NCBI GenBank assembly: GCA_947454465.1
Contig: CANGJP010000003.1
Location: forward strand, 44,506 to 108,505
Reading direction: 5' to 3'
DNA length: 64,000 nt
DNA from: Pseudomonadota bacterium
Lineage (GTDB): Bacteria > Pseudomonadota > Gammaproteobacteria > Steroidobacterales > Steroidobacteraceae
Below the pieces are notes generated by a model. The model saw only the letters and a list, made by a program, of their open reading frames with translations, did no database searches and was not told the DNA's origin. The first letter of the stretch is position 1. Each line of letters starts with the position of its first letter. Position numbers and translations under genes: made by a program. Positions 54,926 through 64,000 of the stretch are shown here, in pieces.

Positions 54926-57481
54926 ATGTCTGACACCCGTTTTCCACAATTACCCATCACCGACACACTGCAGGCACTGATCGCGGCGGTGCAAACGCAC
55001 TCGAATGTCGTGCTGCAAGCCCCACCGGGCGCCGGTAAATCAACGGGTGTACCGCTGGCATTACTTCATGCGGGCGTGGTAAACGGAAAAATTATCATGC
55101 TGGAACCGCGACGACTGGCGACACGCACCGTGGCGATGCGCATGGCAGAAAGCTTGAACGAACCGGTAGGTAAAACCGTGGGCTATCGCACTCGTCTGGA
55201 CACCAAAGTCAGTGCCCAAAGCCGCATTGAGGTGGTGACCGAAGGTATTTTGACACGTATGCTGCAATCGGATGCTGAGCTGAGCAATGTCGGCTTAGTC
55301 ATCTTCGATGAATTTCACGAACGTAGTTTACAAGCCGATTTAGGTCTGGCGCTGTGTTTGGAAGTGCAAGCCACCCTGCGCGATGATCTGAAGTTATTGG
55401 TCATGTCGGCGACATTAGATAGTACTTCGGTGGCTAAACTTCTCGATGATGCACCGATCATCACTTCAAAAGGACAGGCTTTTCCAGTCAGTACGATTTA
55501 TCGCAGTGCAGGACACACTCCGCAAAAGATCTGGCAGAACGAGGATGTCGCACACAAAGTTACGCAAGTCATTTTGCGCGCCTTGAATGAAGAAGCCGGC
55601 GATATGCTGGTGTTCCTGCCCGGCCAAGGTGAAATACGTCGCACACAATCCCTGCTGCAAGCGGCCGGTCTTAACCCAAACATTCATGTATTGCCGTTAT
55701 ATGGCGAACTGACAGCCGTCGAACAAGATCGTGCTATTCAGCCCAGCCAAGCGGGTCGTCGCAAAATTGTCTTAGCGACTAATATCGCAGAAACGTCTTT
55801 AACTATTGAAGGCGTGCGCATTGTGGTCGATAGTGGATTGGAACGACGTGGTCGCTTTGATCCTGCCACAGGGATGAATCGTTTAGAGACCTTACGGATT
55901 TCGCGCGCTTCTGCCGATCAACGGCAAGGTCGTGCAGGACGTACACAAAGTGGCGTGTGTTATCGCTTGTGGCAAGAATCGGAACAGACTCTGCTCAATG
56001 CACATACACCTGCGGAAATATTAGAAAGCGACCTTTCTCCACTGGCCTTAGAACTCGCAGCGTGGGGTACGCATGACATTAATCATCTTCGATTTTTAGA
56101 TTTACCGCCCACGGCGCACTTTTTTCAAGCGCGTGAGTTGCTCAGGTTATTGGGTGCATTAGACCAACACGGCAAACTCACTACCCATGGACGCGCCATG
56201 TCGCAGTTACCGACGCATCCACGACTAGCGCATTTATTACTAAAAGCACGGGAATATCACTTGAGCAGTCTAGGTGCAGACATTGCGGCGCTGCTTACAG
56301 AGCGAGATCTATTACGTAATCAATATGGCCACAACAAAGACCTCGATTTACGCACCAGGATTGAAGCCCTGCAGGGCGCGATGATTCCTTATCATGAAGT
56401 GGATCATGCCGCTCGGCAACGCGTGCAACGTAGCCGTGAGCAACTGTTGCGTCTGTTAGGCGCGGTAGCCCACTCACCACTTCAAGATTTACAGCATTGT
56501 GGCAGGTTACTTGCGTTGGCATATCCCGATCGCATCGCACAAAAGCGCGGTGATGTGAATAATGCGGCAACAGGTCGATACTTACTCAGTAATGGTCGAG
56601 GGGCAGTTTTAACGCAGGCTCAATCACTCAGCACCTCTAGTTATTTGGTGGTGGCGCAACTCGATGGCGGTGAACGCGAAGCCACGATTCAACTGGCTGC
56701 ACCAATTGATTTGGATGAGTTACTCGTTATTTTTGCTGATGAAATAACAAATGAACCACGCATTGAATGGAATTCCCGCGAAGGTGTGGTGATTGCCCAA
56801 CAAGAACGCAAATTCGGCAGCTTACTGCTGAGTATTACTAAATTAGAGCGACCTGATCCGTCACTGGTTTTATCGGCGCTGATACAGGGCATTCGTGAAC
56901 TGGGGTTATCTTCATTGCCTTGGACCGAATCCGCACTCGCTTTACGCACACGCGTGGCCTTCGCACATCAACATGATGCGCGTGCACCCACGCCTTGGCC
57001 TGATGTGTCGGACCACGCACTCATCACCAACCTTGAACAGTGGCTGGCACCGTGGTTAGAAGGCATCACTCGTCGCAGCCAACTCAATCAACTGGACATG
57101 CACGCCATTATATTGGCGTTACTGGACTGGAATCAGCAACAACGCTTGGATGAGATTGCACCCACACACTTACAAGTACCGAGTGGTTCATATATCGCGT
57201 TGGATTATTCAACCGATACGCCGACTTTATCAGTGCGCCTGCAGGAAGTGTTTGGTATGCAGGCTACGCCTCACGTGGGTGGTGGCGGTGTGCCAGTGGT
57301 AATGGAACTGCTATCTCCAGCGAGACGGCCGGTGCAAGTCACCCAAGATTTAACCAGCTTTTGGCAGCGCGGCTATCACGATGTAAAAAAAGACTTAAAA
57401 GGCCGCTACCCAAAGCATTTTTGGCCGGACGACCCACTACAAGCCCAAGCCACCTCCCGCGCTAAACCGCGGGGAACCTGA
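54926..57481 (+). CDS. hrpB: ATP-dependent helicase HrpB
   Basis: An 851-residue DEAH-box helicase (ATG 54926; GTG at 54905 adds seven codons). Helicase motifs: Walker A APPGAGKST, EPRRLATR, VIFDEFHERSLQADLGL, MSATLD, and NIAETSLTIEG with DQRQGRAGRT. The C-terminal part including PHVGGGGVPVVMELLSPARRPVQVT and KGRYPKHFWPDDP is typical of HrpB, a bacterial DExH helicase with RNA-linked but poorly defined role. Full length. Confidence 0.96.
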   Translation: MSDTRFPQLPITDTLQALIAAVQTHSNVVLQAPPGAGKSTGVPLALLHAGVVNGKIIMLEPRRLATRTVAMRMAESLNEPVGKTVGYRTRLDTKVSAQSRIEVVTEGILTRMLQSDAELSNVGLVIFDEFHERSLQADLGLALCLEVQATLRDDLKLLVMSATLDSTSVAKLLDDAPIITSKGQAFPVSTIYRSAGHTPQKIWQNEDVAHKVTQVILRALNEEAGDMLVFLPGQGEIRRTQSLLQAAGLNPNIHVLPLYGELTAVEQDRAIQPSQAGRRKIVLATNIAETSLTIEGVRIVVDSGLERRGRFDPATGMNRLETLRISRASADQRQGRAGRTQSGVCYRLWQESEQTLLNAHTPAEILESDLSPLALELAAWGTHDINHLRFLDLPPTAHFFQARELLRLLGALDQHGKLTTHGRAMSQLPTHPRLAHLLLKAREYHLSSLGADIAALLTERDLLRNQYGHNKDLDLRTRIEALQGAMIPYHEVDHAARQRVQRSREQLLRLLGAVAHSPLQDLQHCGRLLALAYPDRIAQKRGDVNNAATGRYLLSNGRGAVLTQAQSLSTSSYLVVAQLDGGEREATIQLAAPIDLDELLVIFADEITNEPRIEWNSREGVVIAQQERKFGSLLLSITKLERPDPSLVLSALIQGIRELGLSSLPWTESALALRTRVAFAHQHDARAPTPWPDVSDHALITNLEQWLAPWLEGITRRSQLNQLDMHAIILALLDWNQQQRLDEIAPTHLQVPSGSYIALDYSTDTPTLSVRLQEVFGMQATPHVGGGGVPVVMELLSPARRPVQVTQDLTSFWQRGYHDVKKDLKGRYPKHFWPDDPLQAQATSRAKPRGT

Positions 57482-57544
57482 TCAGCTTAAGTGAAATATA
57501 GACCGTATATGTCCTACTTGATCTGGCAAGCGATATACGGATAA

Positions 57545-57637
57545 ATGAGGCTACCGGAGGGTGTCAAGTTGAATGCTGTGATTGATGCGCTGCAGCAGAC
57601 CGGCAAACGTGATGCCATGAATCGAGCTCAACCATGA
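57545..57637 (+). CDS. Possible 30-residue peptide upstream of DUF6491 gene
   Basis: ATG at 57545 opens a 30-codon frame (MRLPEGVKLNAVIDALQQTG and ten more residues), preceded immediately by a stop codon in the same frame. Its TGA overlaps the ATG of the next gene (ATGA). A TTG at 57569 behind CCGGAGGG is an alternative start giving 22 residues. No homology recognised. It could be a coupling leader peptide or chance. Confidence 0.35.
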   Translation: MRLPEGVKLNAVIDALQQTGKRDAMNRAQP

Positions 57638-58080
57638 ATAAGAATTTAATTTATACGCTACTTTTAACGTTTTGCACTGCATCGGTTAATGCTCAACCTA
57701 ACTCGAGGATCGAGCACACTGCTGGTAAAGACTGCATGTTCGCAACTCGACCCAGTAGCTGGCGCGTGTTAGACACGCGACATATGGTTCTGTGGGGCCC
57801 GTCTCAGCAAGATACCTATCTGGTCACGCTGTTTTCACCCCTGATTGATCTGCGCTCCAGTGACGTTATTGCATTCATTGATGCAGATCGGAACAACAAA
57901 CTGTGTGGAAAAAGTGCTGACAAAATTGCCGCTCCCAACTCAAGAATTGATTCGTCGCCAACCCTCATTTCCTCCATGATCAAGCTGAACGAACAGGACT
58001 TGATTACATTGGGCAAGCAGTACAATCTGCAACTCTTATCCCCCGCCCGCATCAAAGCATTGTCCGAGAAGGACTATTAA
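57634..58080 (+). CDS. Exported DUF6491-like protein
   Basis: A 148-residue protein with signal peptide cleaved after VNAQ. The mature part has KDCMFATRPSSWRVLDTRHMVLWGPSQQ and DTYLVTLFSPLIDL, matching the general DUF6491 pattern (Cys, then a Trp, then YLV-L) known from Xanthomonad-like bacteria. A second Cys is in NKLCGK. Function unknown. Confidence 0.65.
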   Translation: MNKNLIYTLLLTFCTASVNAQPNSRIEHTAGKDCMFATRPSSWRVLDTRHMVLWGPSQQDTYLVTLFSPLIDLRSSDVIAFIDADRNNKLCGKSADKIAAPNSRIDSSPTLISSMIKLNEQDLITLGKQYNLQLLSPARIKALSEKDY

Positions 58081-58239
58081 TCGTGGCTGCGACACTAATG
58101 ACAACGCCGGTGCATCGGCCATTGCGACAAAGATACAGTTTGTTAAATAAAAATGACCCATCCACTCACTTCATATACATTCACCCTGCATCAAGTGCTA
58201 TGAACACTGAACCTAGTTTTGCTTAAGGAGTATTCGGCT

Positions 58240-58497
58240 ATGTCACATCCTATTGACCTGCAACTTCAAGAACTTCATCGGCACCTCGCCAGTTTGCCCG
58301 AAGCCTCGCCGAGCACCCGCGAACAGTTGCTGATCATCATGGCGGACATTAATCGCTTGCTTGATAACAGTGCCGAACAGGAACAAACACCGAGCGAAGC
58401 CGTGGAATCACTGGCAGCGCAATTTGATGCTGAACACCCTTCATTGAGTGCAGCATTACGCAACATCATTGATAACCTTGGAAAAGCTGGAATTTAG
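58240..58497 (+). CDS. DUF4404 family protein
   Basis: An 85-residue acidic cytosolic protein; the ATG at 58240 follows AAGGAG. The N-terminal LQLQELHRHLASLP and the C-terminal HPSLSAALRNIIDNLGKAGI are typical of DUF4404, a small helical family of gammaproteobacteria without known function. Followed 47 nt later by the HIT gene. Confidence 0.85.
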   Translation: MSHPIDLQLQELHRHLASLPEASPSTREQLLIIMADINRLLDNSAEQEQTPSEAVESLAAQFDAEHPSLSAALRNIIDNLGKAGI

Positions 58498-58544
58498 TAC
58501 GACTCTTAAAATGAACTGTTCAGACGAAATTTTTGGATTTGATT

Positions 58545-58967
58545 ATGAACTACAATCCCAATAATATTTTTGCCAAAATTTTACGTGGCGAAATCCCAGC
58601 ATATAAGGTGTATGAAGATACACAGACGCTGGCTTTTATGGATGTCATGCCTCAGTCGGATGGGCACACGCTGGTGATTCCTAGAGTCGCGGCAGAAACC
58701 TTATTTGACTTGAGCACCGAGGAACTGCAATCGCTGATTGCCGTCACGCAACGTATTGCCATTGCGGCCAAACGTGCGTTTCATGCTGATGGAATGACCT
58801 TGATGCAATTCAACGGATCAGCAGCAGGACAGACCGTTCCCCATGTGCACTTCCACGTCATTCCTCGCTATAACGGCAAATCGCTACAGTCCCATAGTCG
58901 CACTATGGCTAACAATGAGTTATTAGCACAGCATGCCGAACACCTGCGCGCTTTACTCAATCCCTAA
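58545..58967 (+). CDS. HIT-family nucleotide hydrolase or transferase
   Basis: A 140-residue histidine-triad protein (ATG 58545). The N-terminal [17 protein letters not shown] and the triad [10 protein letters not shown] identify the HIT branch (HinT/Fhit-like). Such enzymes cleave nucleoside phosphoramidates or dinucleoside polyphosphates. It lies 20 nt upstream of acs; co-transcription is possible. Confidence 0.93.
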   Translation: MNYNPNNIFAKILRGEIPAYKVYEDTQTLAFMDVMPQSDGHTLVIPRVAAETLFDLSTEELQSLIAVTQRIAIAAKRAFHADGMTLMQFNGSAAGQTVPHVHFHVIPRYNGKSLQSHSRTMANNELLAQHAEHLRALLNP

Positions 58968-58987
58968 CTAATCATTTGAGATTGACC

Positions 58988-60928
58988 ATGAATAAACCGC
59001 TTTATCCAGTTAACTCCGCGTTTGCACAACAGGCTCGCTACACCCGTAACCAGTATTTACAACAATACGGTGCGTCGATCAGCGATCCAGAATCTTTCTG
59101 GCAACTTGCTGGGCAACGACTCGACTGGATTAAACCCTATTCAAAAATTAAAGACGTCAGCTTGCATAGTCATGATTTTCGTATCCGTTGGTTCTATGAC
59201 GGCCAATTAAATGTAGCCACCAATTGCCTCGATCGACATCTCGGCACCCGCGATCATAAGACAGCCATCATTTGGGAAGGTGACGATCCTAATCAGTCAC
59301 AACACATCACTTATCGCGAACTATACGAACGGGTCTGTCAGTGTGCTAATGCATTGCGTGAACTAGGTGTTCAAAAAGGCGATCGCGTCACCATTTATTT
59401 ACCAATGATTCCAGAGATTGCTGTTTCAATGCTTGCCTGTGCGCGCATTGGTGCGATTCATTCGGTGGTGTTTGGCGGTTTTTCTCCGGATTCGCTGGCG
59501 GGTCGCATCGTAGATTGTCAATCCAGTGTAATTATCACTGCCGATGAAGGCGTGCGGGGTGGTAAAAAGATTCCACTCAAAGGCAATGTAGATGCGGCAT
59601 TGGAGGTTTCTGGTACGGAATGCGTTAAACATGTCGTTGTCGTCAAACGCACGGGCGTACCGGTGCCGATGTATACCCGTGACCATTGGTACAGCGATCT
59701 GGTTAATAGTCAAATAAAAAGCTGTGTACCAGAGATCATGGACGCCGAAGATCCCTTGTTCATTCTGTACACCTCTGGATCGACAGGCAAACCTAAGGGG
59801 GTACTGCATACCAGTGGAGGGTACTTGGTGTATGCCTCACTGACACACGAAGCTATTTTTGATATTCGCGAAAACGATGTGTATTGGTGTACGGCGGATT
59901 GTGGCTGGATTACTGGGCACAGTTACTTGCTGTATGGCCCATTGGCTAATGGTGCAACCACCTTAATGTTTGAAGGCGTACCTAGTTATCCGGACAGCAG
60001 TCGCTTCTGGCAGGTGGTTGATAAACATCGAGTCACTATTTTCTACACAGCACCTACTGCGATTCGCGCTTTGATGCGTGAGGGCGATGCACCAGTCAAA
60101 CGTACCTTACGTACTTCGTTGCGTTTACTGGGTTCTGTGGGCGAACCCATCAACCCAGAGGCTTGGGAATGGTATTACCGTGTGGTGGGCGACAACCGCT
60201 GTCCTATTGTGGACACTTGGTGGCAAACCGAAACCGGTGGCATTTTGATTACTCCTTTAGCAGGCGCCACGGATTTGAAACCCGGTTCGGCGACCCTGCC
60301 TTTCTTTGGCATTGAACCGGCGATTGTTGATAGTGACGGCAACATATTATCTGGAGCCTGTGCAGGTAATTTAGTGATACTCGACAGTTGGCCTGGGCAA
60401 ATGCGCACCGTCTATGGTGATCATCAGCGTTTTATAGACACTTATTTCAAAACATTCCCTGGAAGGTATTTCACAGGTGATGGTGCACGTCGCGATGAAG
60501 ATGGTTATTACTGGATTACTGGACGCGTTGACGATGTACTGAATGTAGCAGGGCATCGACTAGGAACGGCCGAAATTGAAAGCGCCTTAGTGGCTCATCC
60601 ACAGGTTGCCGAAGCAGCCGTAGTGGGCTGCCCCCATGATATTAAAGGACAGGGCATTTACGTGTTTGTTACGTTAATTGTCGATGCGATTCCCAGCGAA
60701 GCCTTACGTAGCGAATTGCGCGAGTGGGTACGTAAAGAAATCGGCCCCATCGCTACGCCCGATTTTATTCAATGGGCTCCAGGTTTACCCAAAACTCGAT
60801 CGGGAAAAATTATGCGGCGTATTCTGCGCAAAATTGCCGCCAACGAACACGATCAGCTAGGCGATATTTCAACATTAGCCGATCCAAGTGTCGTAAGTAA
60901 TTTAGTCAACGAACGTCTAAATCGTTAA
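58988..60928 (+). CDS. acs: Acetyl-CoA synthetase
   Basis: A 646-residue AMP-forming acyl-CoA synthetase of normal length. Motifs: [31 protein letters not shown] (ATP binding), [27 protein letters not shown] with [16 protein letters not shown], and the C-terminal [11 protein letters not shown] with the Lys that is acetylated in regulation. It activates acetate; an AtoE-type short-chain acid permease is also present in the window, but far away. Confidence 0.96.
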   Translation: MNKPLYPVNSAFAQQARYTRNQYLQQYGASISDPESFWQLAGQRLDWIKPYSKIKDVSLHSHDFRIRWFYDGQLNVATNCLDRHLGTRDHKTAIIWEGDDPNQSQHITYRELYERVCQCANALRELGVQKGDRVTIYLPMIPEIAVSMLACARIGAIHSVVFGGFSPDSLAGRIVDCQSSVIITADEGVRGGKKIPLKGNVDAALEVSGTECVKHVVVVKRTGVPVPMYTRDHWYSDLVNSQIKSCVPEIMDAEDPLFILYTSGSTGKPKGVLHTSGGYLVYASLTHEAIFDIRENDVYWCTADCGWITGHSYLLYGPLANGATTLMFEGVPSYPDSSRFWQVVDKHRVTIFYTAPTAIRALMREGDAPVKRTLRTSLRLLGSVGEPINPEAWEWYYRVVGDNRCPIVDTWWQTETGGILITPLAGATDLKPGSATLPFFGIEPAIVDSDGNILSGACAGNLVILDSWPGQMRTVYGDHQRFIDTYFKTFPGRYFTGDGARRDEDGYYWITGRVDDVLNVAGHRLGTAEIESALVAHPQVAEAAVVGCPHDIKGQGIYVFVTLIVDAIPSEALRSELREWVRKEIGPIATPDFIQWAPGLPKTRSGKIMRRILRKIAANEHDQLGDISTLADPSVVSNLVNERLNR

Positions 60929-60948
60929 GGGAAGTCAGCTTATTTTTC

Positions 60949-63900
60949 TTAGCGTTCAATCTTAAATTCGACATCGGCACTTTTAGCCGCACCGAGTTCG
61001 CTCTTAACCGCCCAACGATCACTCAAGGTATAACGCATCTTCAATGTATTAATAGCCTGTGTCAGCGAGATACCATAACTTACAAAAAGCCGAGGCGATA
61101 GGAATTTACCCAACACCACGCTACTTTGATTTTTGGAATCGGTCTCTACATCAACCTGCTCTAAACCGATTCGTCTACCAATCTGTGAAGCCAGATACCC
61201 TCCACCTTGGAGTGCCAATGCACTGCTAGCTGAACCAACTCGCTTGGCTTCTCCTGTCTGCAATTCATCAATAGGCTTACCGACTAAAAGATACGACATC
61301 GCTTGAGTTTGTGACATCGCTGGACTCGAATAGAATTGAAAACGAGGCGCACGAAGCAACCCACGCACATTCACGCCGACCGTCGTACTACCAATACTGC
61401 GTTCAGCCTGAATATTAAGACCCGGATCAGATAGCGGAGTGTTGTCATAGATCAACTGACCACGTTTAATCGTCAACTTCTGTCCATAAATTTCATAGCT
61501 GCCATCATTTACATTTAACTCCCCACTGCCTTCTGCTTTATCGCTGTTACGCAGTCGGGTCATCACTTCGCCACTTAACCGTCCATGCAAGCCTAGCGCA
61601 TCAAATTTAATGTTTTCACCCAAACGCACACGAGTCTCACTATTTATGATCCAGCCAGGCTGTTTGCTCTCGATCATAGTTTCATTTTTAAAATGAGCAT
61701 CTGTTGAGGCTTGCACCGCACCAATGATTTCTTTTGGTTGTAATCGAGCCTCAGGTATCAGCACTTCCCCCTTCACATTGACTTGATGGTCATCAATATC
61801 GAAACGTAAGTCGGGTGATGCAAGCACACGATACTCTGGTAGATCAGTGACCAATAACCGCTCACCCTTCAACTGTAAACTCCCGAATGGCTTGGAATTA
61901 CGCCATTCAAATTGGCCCTTACTATTCAACAGTCCTTCACCTGCATTGGCCTGTGCTGTGAAATTAATCTGATCGCTGCTGACCTGTGCATCTAAATCCA
62001 TACTACGTAAGGCTAAATTCAACCGATAGAAATCCAACTCACCCTGCAACAACCGAATAATTCCCGCTACTTGAGGTGCTTCCGTCGTACCAGTTAATTG
62101 CAATAAAACCGCCACAGTGCCCGCGGCACGATCCACTTCTGGAATAAATACCGGAATTAATTTGGCGTCACTGCTACTGACCGTCATCACGCCAGTAAGG
62201 GGATAGTCTGTAAGCTTTGTCCCCTTAGTGCGATCCATCATGGCCGTAAAGGTGGCAACGGACTGATCAGCAATGCGAAATTCGCCTGTTGTTTGTACTG
62301 ACTTGGCATCAGCCACCATATGTGCCTCACTCATCTTAACGGGCAACACCTCACTGCGACCTGACACCGAGGTGTAGTGGATACCTGCTTGCACCATTTG
62401 AATATCAGCGGTACCTCTCCAAGGCATAGTAGGCGTTGCCGCTAATTGCAACTTAGCATTCAGCTGAGCTTGCAAGTAAGCGCCACTGATTAATGACTGA
62501 TTGGTGATGGTCAATGGCACCGCCTGAATATTGGCATTAATACTCCAGCCCGGTTGGGACTGATCATCACGTTGCCAAATGGCATCTGCGCAAGCACGCC
62601 CCTCGTTAATATTAAGACACAATTGTTGCAGTTCGTTTCGATACGCTGACAACACAACGTTGGCATCTTGAATCAAGCTAAGGTGTTTTACTTTTTTAGC
62701 ATCTTCAATCTGTAATTTTTTTATTGCTCCCTGCCATTGCTCGTCTTCATAGGCACCATGAAGCTCAAGATCAAATTGCATTCCAGCCGGTAGCGAGTCC
62801 ATGGCAACGACTGCCTGAGCACTGACTTGATGATTCGAAGTTTGGCCCTCACCCGTTAATTTGACTTTCAATAAACTTTCATCTTTGAACGCGATACGAT
62901 CAGCCGTCAGATCAATTTTCGAGCCGGTGCGATCGGTCATGTCCACATGGCTAAACACTTTCAAATTTTGTAATTGCCAGCCCTTGTAACTGAGTCGCGC
63001 TGATTGTGCCTGTAGCTCTATTTTAGGTTCATCACGCTGGCCACTTAACGCACCCTTAATACTTAAATCTCCAGTAAAATCCGGATGCAATTGCTCTAAC
63101 GTCGGAGCAGTAAGCGTCCAACGCAGATTGTTATATAAACCGATCTGACCCTGTGCAGTGAAATGATCTTTCCCCCATGCTACGTCTAAACCATCTGCCA
63201 CCCACTGCCGACTGTCATACTGCAGACGTCCATGTGCACTGAGAGGCTGCTTGTGCAACATGCCACTGAGTGATTGCACATTCACATCAAACTTAGCTTG
63301 GGCATTAAATCCCTGACCCTTGCCATTAGCTTTGATATCGATACGCCCTGGCCACTTTGCGCTCAAACCTGATGTATTCAGTGCTCGCGCTAATAGCTCA
63401 AATTGCCAAGCCTGTGAATCACCCAACCCAACAGACCCCGAACCAGAAACAGTTCCATCTAACGCACTGATTTGATACCGATGAATCGCTACCTGATCGG
63501 GAAACCATCGGCCTTTGAGACTGACGCTACTTTCAGGCCATTGCGTCGTCGCCACCTGACCTGATGCTTCAAACTGATATGGCTGCGAACCAGTAATCTT
63601 TAATTGCCCCGTCCGGCTGGTGAACTTGGCCTGCTCAATCCTACTGTGTAGCGGCCACTGCACGCCTGTCCATTGACTCTGTATATCCAGAATGGGTTTG
63701 TTAGGCTGTTGCACATTAATCTGCCCGGTCGCACTGATCTGCATGCGTTTTTCAGGTACTGATACCTTCAATTGCTTTAACAAGAGCTCTTGATTGGCAT
63801 ACTGCAACTGCGTATCGATCCTGAGGGTGAGCGGACTCCATTCAGGAATAACCAAACGACCCGTATAACGCATACCGGTATGATCAAGATTAAATTGCAG

Positions 63901-64000
63901 ATTAACCTGACTGAAACTGATACTGGGATGCGCCACCCAAGGATTTAACAGCACTTGATCGGCTAGAGCACCGCCCACGATTGACCACCCTGAGTGAGGA
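60949..64000 (-). CDS. tamB: TamB/YtfN-like translocation and assembly protein (partial)
   Basis: The frame is open to the right edge, so the N-terminal part and start are missing; about 1017 residues are seen. Long stretches of repeated amphipathic beta-strands (alternating hydrophobic/polar) are typical of the TamB/AsmA-like lipid-transport bridge. The C-terminal TamB (DUF490) domain is clear: LPEYRVLASPDLRFDID, GSGELNVNDGSYEIYGQKLT, IKRGQLIYDNTPLSDPGLNI, GVNVRGLLRAPRFQFYSSP, AMSYLLVGKPIDEL and the final barrel-like LSPRLFVSYGISL. TamB with TamA links inner and outer membranes. tamA would be expected further right. Confidence 0.92.
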   Translation of the reverse strand, partial: PHSGWSIVGGALADQVLLNPWVAHPSISFSQVNLQFNLDHTGMRYTGRLVIPEWSPLTLRIDTQLQYANQELLLKQLKVSVPEKRMQISATGQINVQQPNKPILDIQSQWTGVQWPLHSRIEQAKFTSRTGQLKITGSQPYQFEASGQVATTQWPESSVSLKGRWFPDQVAIHRYQISALDGTVSGSGSVGLGDSQAWQFELLARALNTSGLSAKWPGRIDIKANGKGQGFNAQAKFDVNVQSLSGMLHKQPLSAHGRLQYDSRQWVADGLDVAWGKDHFTAQGQIGLYNNLRWTLTAPTLEQLHPDFTGDLSIKGALSGQRDEPKIELQAQSARLSYKGWQLQNLKVFSHVDMTDRTGSKIDLTADRIAFKDESLLKVKLTGEGQTSNHQVSAQAVVAMDSLPAGMQFDLELHGAYEDEQWQGAIKKLQIEDAKKVKHLSLIQDANVVLSAYRNELQQLCLNINEGRACADAIWQRDDQSQPGWSINANIQAVPLTITNQSLISGAYLQAQLNAKLQLAATPTMPWRGTADIQMVQAGIHYTSVSGRSEVLPVKMSEAHMVADAKSVQTTGEFRIADQSVATFTAMMDRTKGTKLTDYPLTGVMTVSSSDAKLIPVFIPEVDRAAGTVAVLLQLTGTTEAPQVAGIIRLLQGELDFYRLNLALRSMDLDAQVSSDQINFTAQANAGEGLLNSKGQFEWRNSKPFGSLQLKGERLLVTDLPEYRVLASPDLRFDIDDHQVNVKGEVLIPEARLQPKEIIGAVQASTDAHFKNETMIESKQPGWIINSETRVRLGENIKFDALGLHGRLSGEVMTRLRNSDKAEGSGELNVNDGSYEIYGQKLTIKRGQLIYDNTPLSDPGLNIQAERSIGSTTVGVNVRGLLRAPRFQFYSSPAMSQTQAMSYLLVGKPIDELQTGEAKRVGSASSALALQGGGYLASQIGRRIGLEQVDVETDSKNQSSVVLGKFLSPRLFVSYGISLTQAINTLKMRYTLSDRWAVKSELGAAKSADVEFKIER

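Noticed and set aside
1..64000. Transposons, prophage, toxin-antitoxin, CRISPR or defence genes
   Set aside because: Looked for transposase, integrase, repeat arrays and defence domains on both strands; none was found, and gene content is chromosomal throughout.

Overview
The window (64 kb, roughly half G+C by eye) is an ordinary, densely coded bacterial chromosome segment. The gene set points to a gammaproteobacterium: TamB, RsmC, RsuA, HrpB, PriA with Gly-rich linkers, DsbC, YqhA/UPF0114 and DUF4404 are all of proteobacterial type. Paired exported DUF6152-type proteins and a Xanthomonas/Bacteroidetes-style arginine cluster suggest a lineage near the Nevskiales/Steroidobacter/Xanthomonad side. 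That placement is inference. I saw no insertion sequence, prophage, CRISPR array, rRNA or tRNA.

Layout. 0-5 kb: two tandem ATP/ADP-carrier-like MFS proteins, an AtoE-type short-chain fatty acid permease, and a natural fusion of an O6-alkylguanine methyltransferase with an AlkA-type glycosylase. 4.7-9.7 kb: lipoprotein, glycogen phosphorylase, and the rRNA-modifying pair rsmC-rsuA. 9.7-12.5 kb (minus): an overlapping osmC-MFS-lysR operon, preceded by a hairpin-rich non-coding stretch that ends in a strong terminator (candidate leader or small RNA). 12.9-25.5 kb: a run rich in exported proteins, including DsbC, a degenerate M28 peptidase, an NlpC/P60 lipoprotein, a fumarylacetoacetase-like protein with a signal peptide, three related DUF6152/partner proteins and a sulfatase. 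25.6-29.2 kb (minus): one OmpR-type regulator with two paralogous histidine kinases. 29.5-45.4 kb: housekeeping genes (DUF502, hemH, 5'-3' exonuclease, HNH protein, pntAA-pntAB-pntB, priA, argS, SPOR protein, esterase, PepSY protein, Nudix, cyclophilin). 45.5-53.9 kb: argR-argG-X-argC-argD-argF'-argB-argH. 53.9-64 kb: thioesterase, hrpB, small proteins, HIT protein, acs and the start-less C-terminal part of tamB.

The most interesting region is the arginine cluster. ARG-box-like palindromes precede argR. The transcarbamylase belongs to the N-acylornithine class (NPSxRT and HCLPVRRN motifs) and has Ala at the position where Glu specifies N-acetyl and Pro specifies N-succinyl substrates, so succinylated intermediates are a testable prediction. 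No argA, argJ or deacylase gene lies in the cluster. Instead, between argG and argC and overlapping argC by 4 nt, sits a P-loop protein (X) whose C-terminal half resembles DUF1611/DgcN, a family reported to include a glutamate N-acetyltransferase. X is therefore a candidate for the missing acylation step.

All assignments are by reading motifs and gene order; no database search was run.
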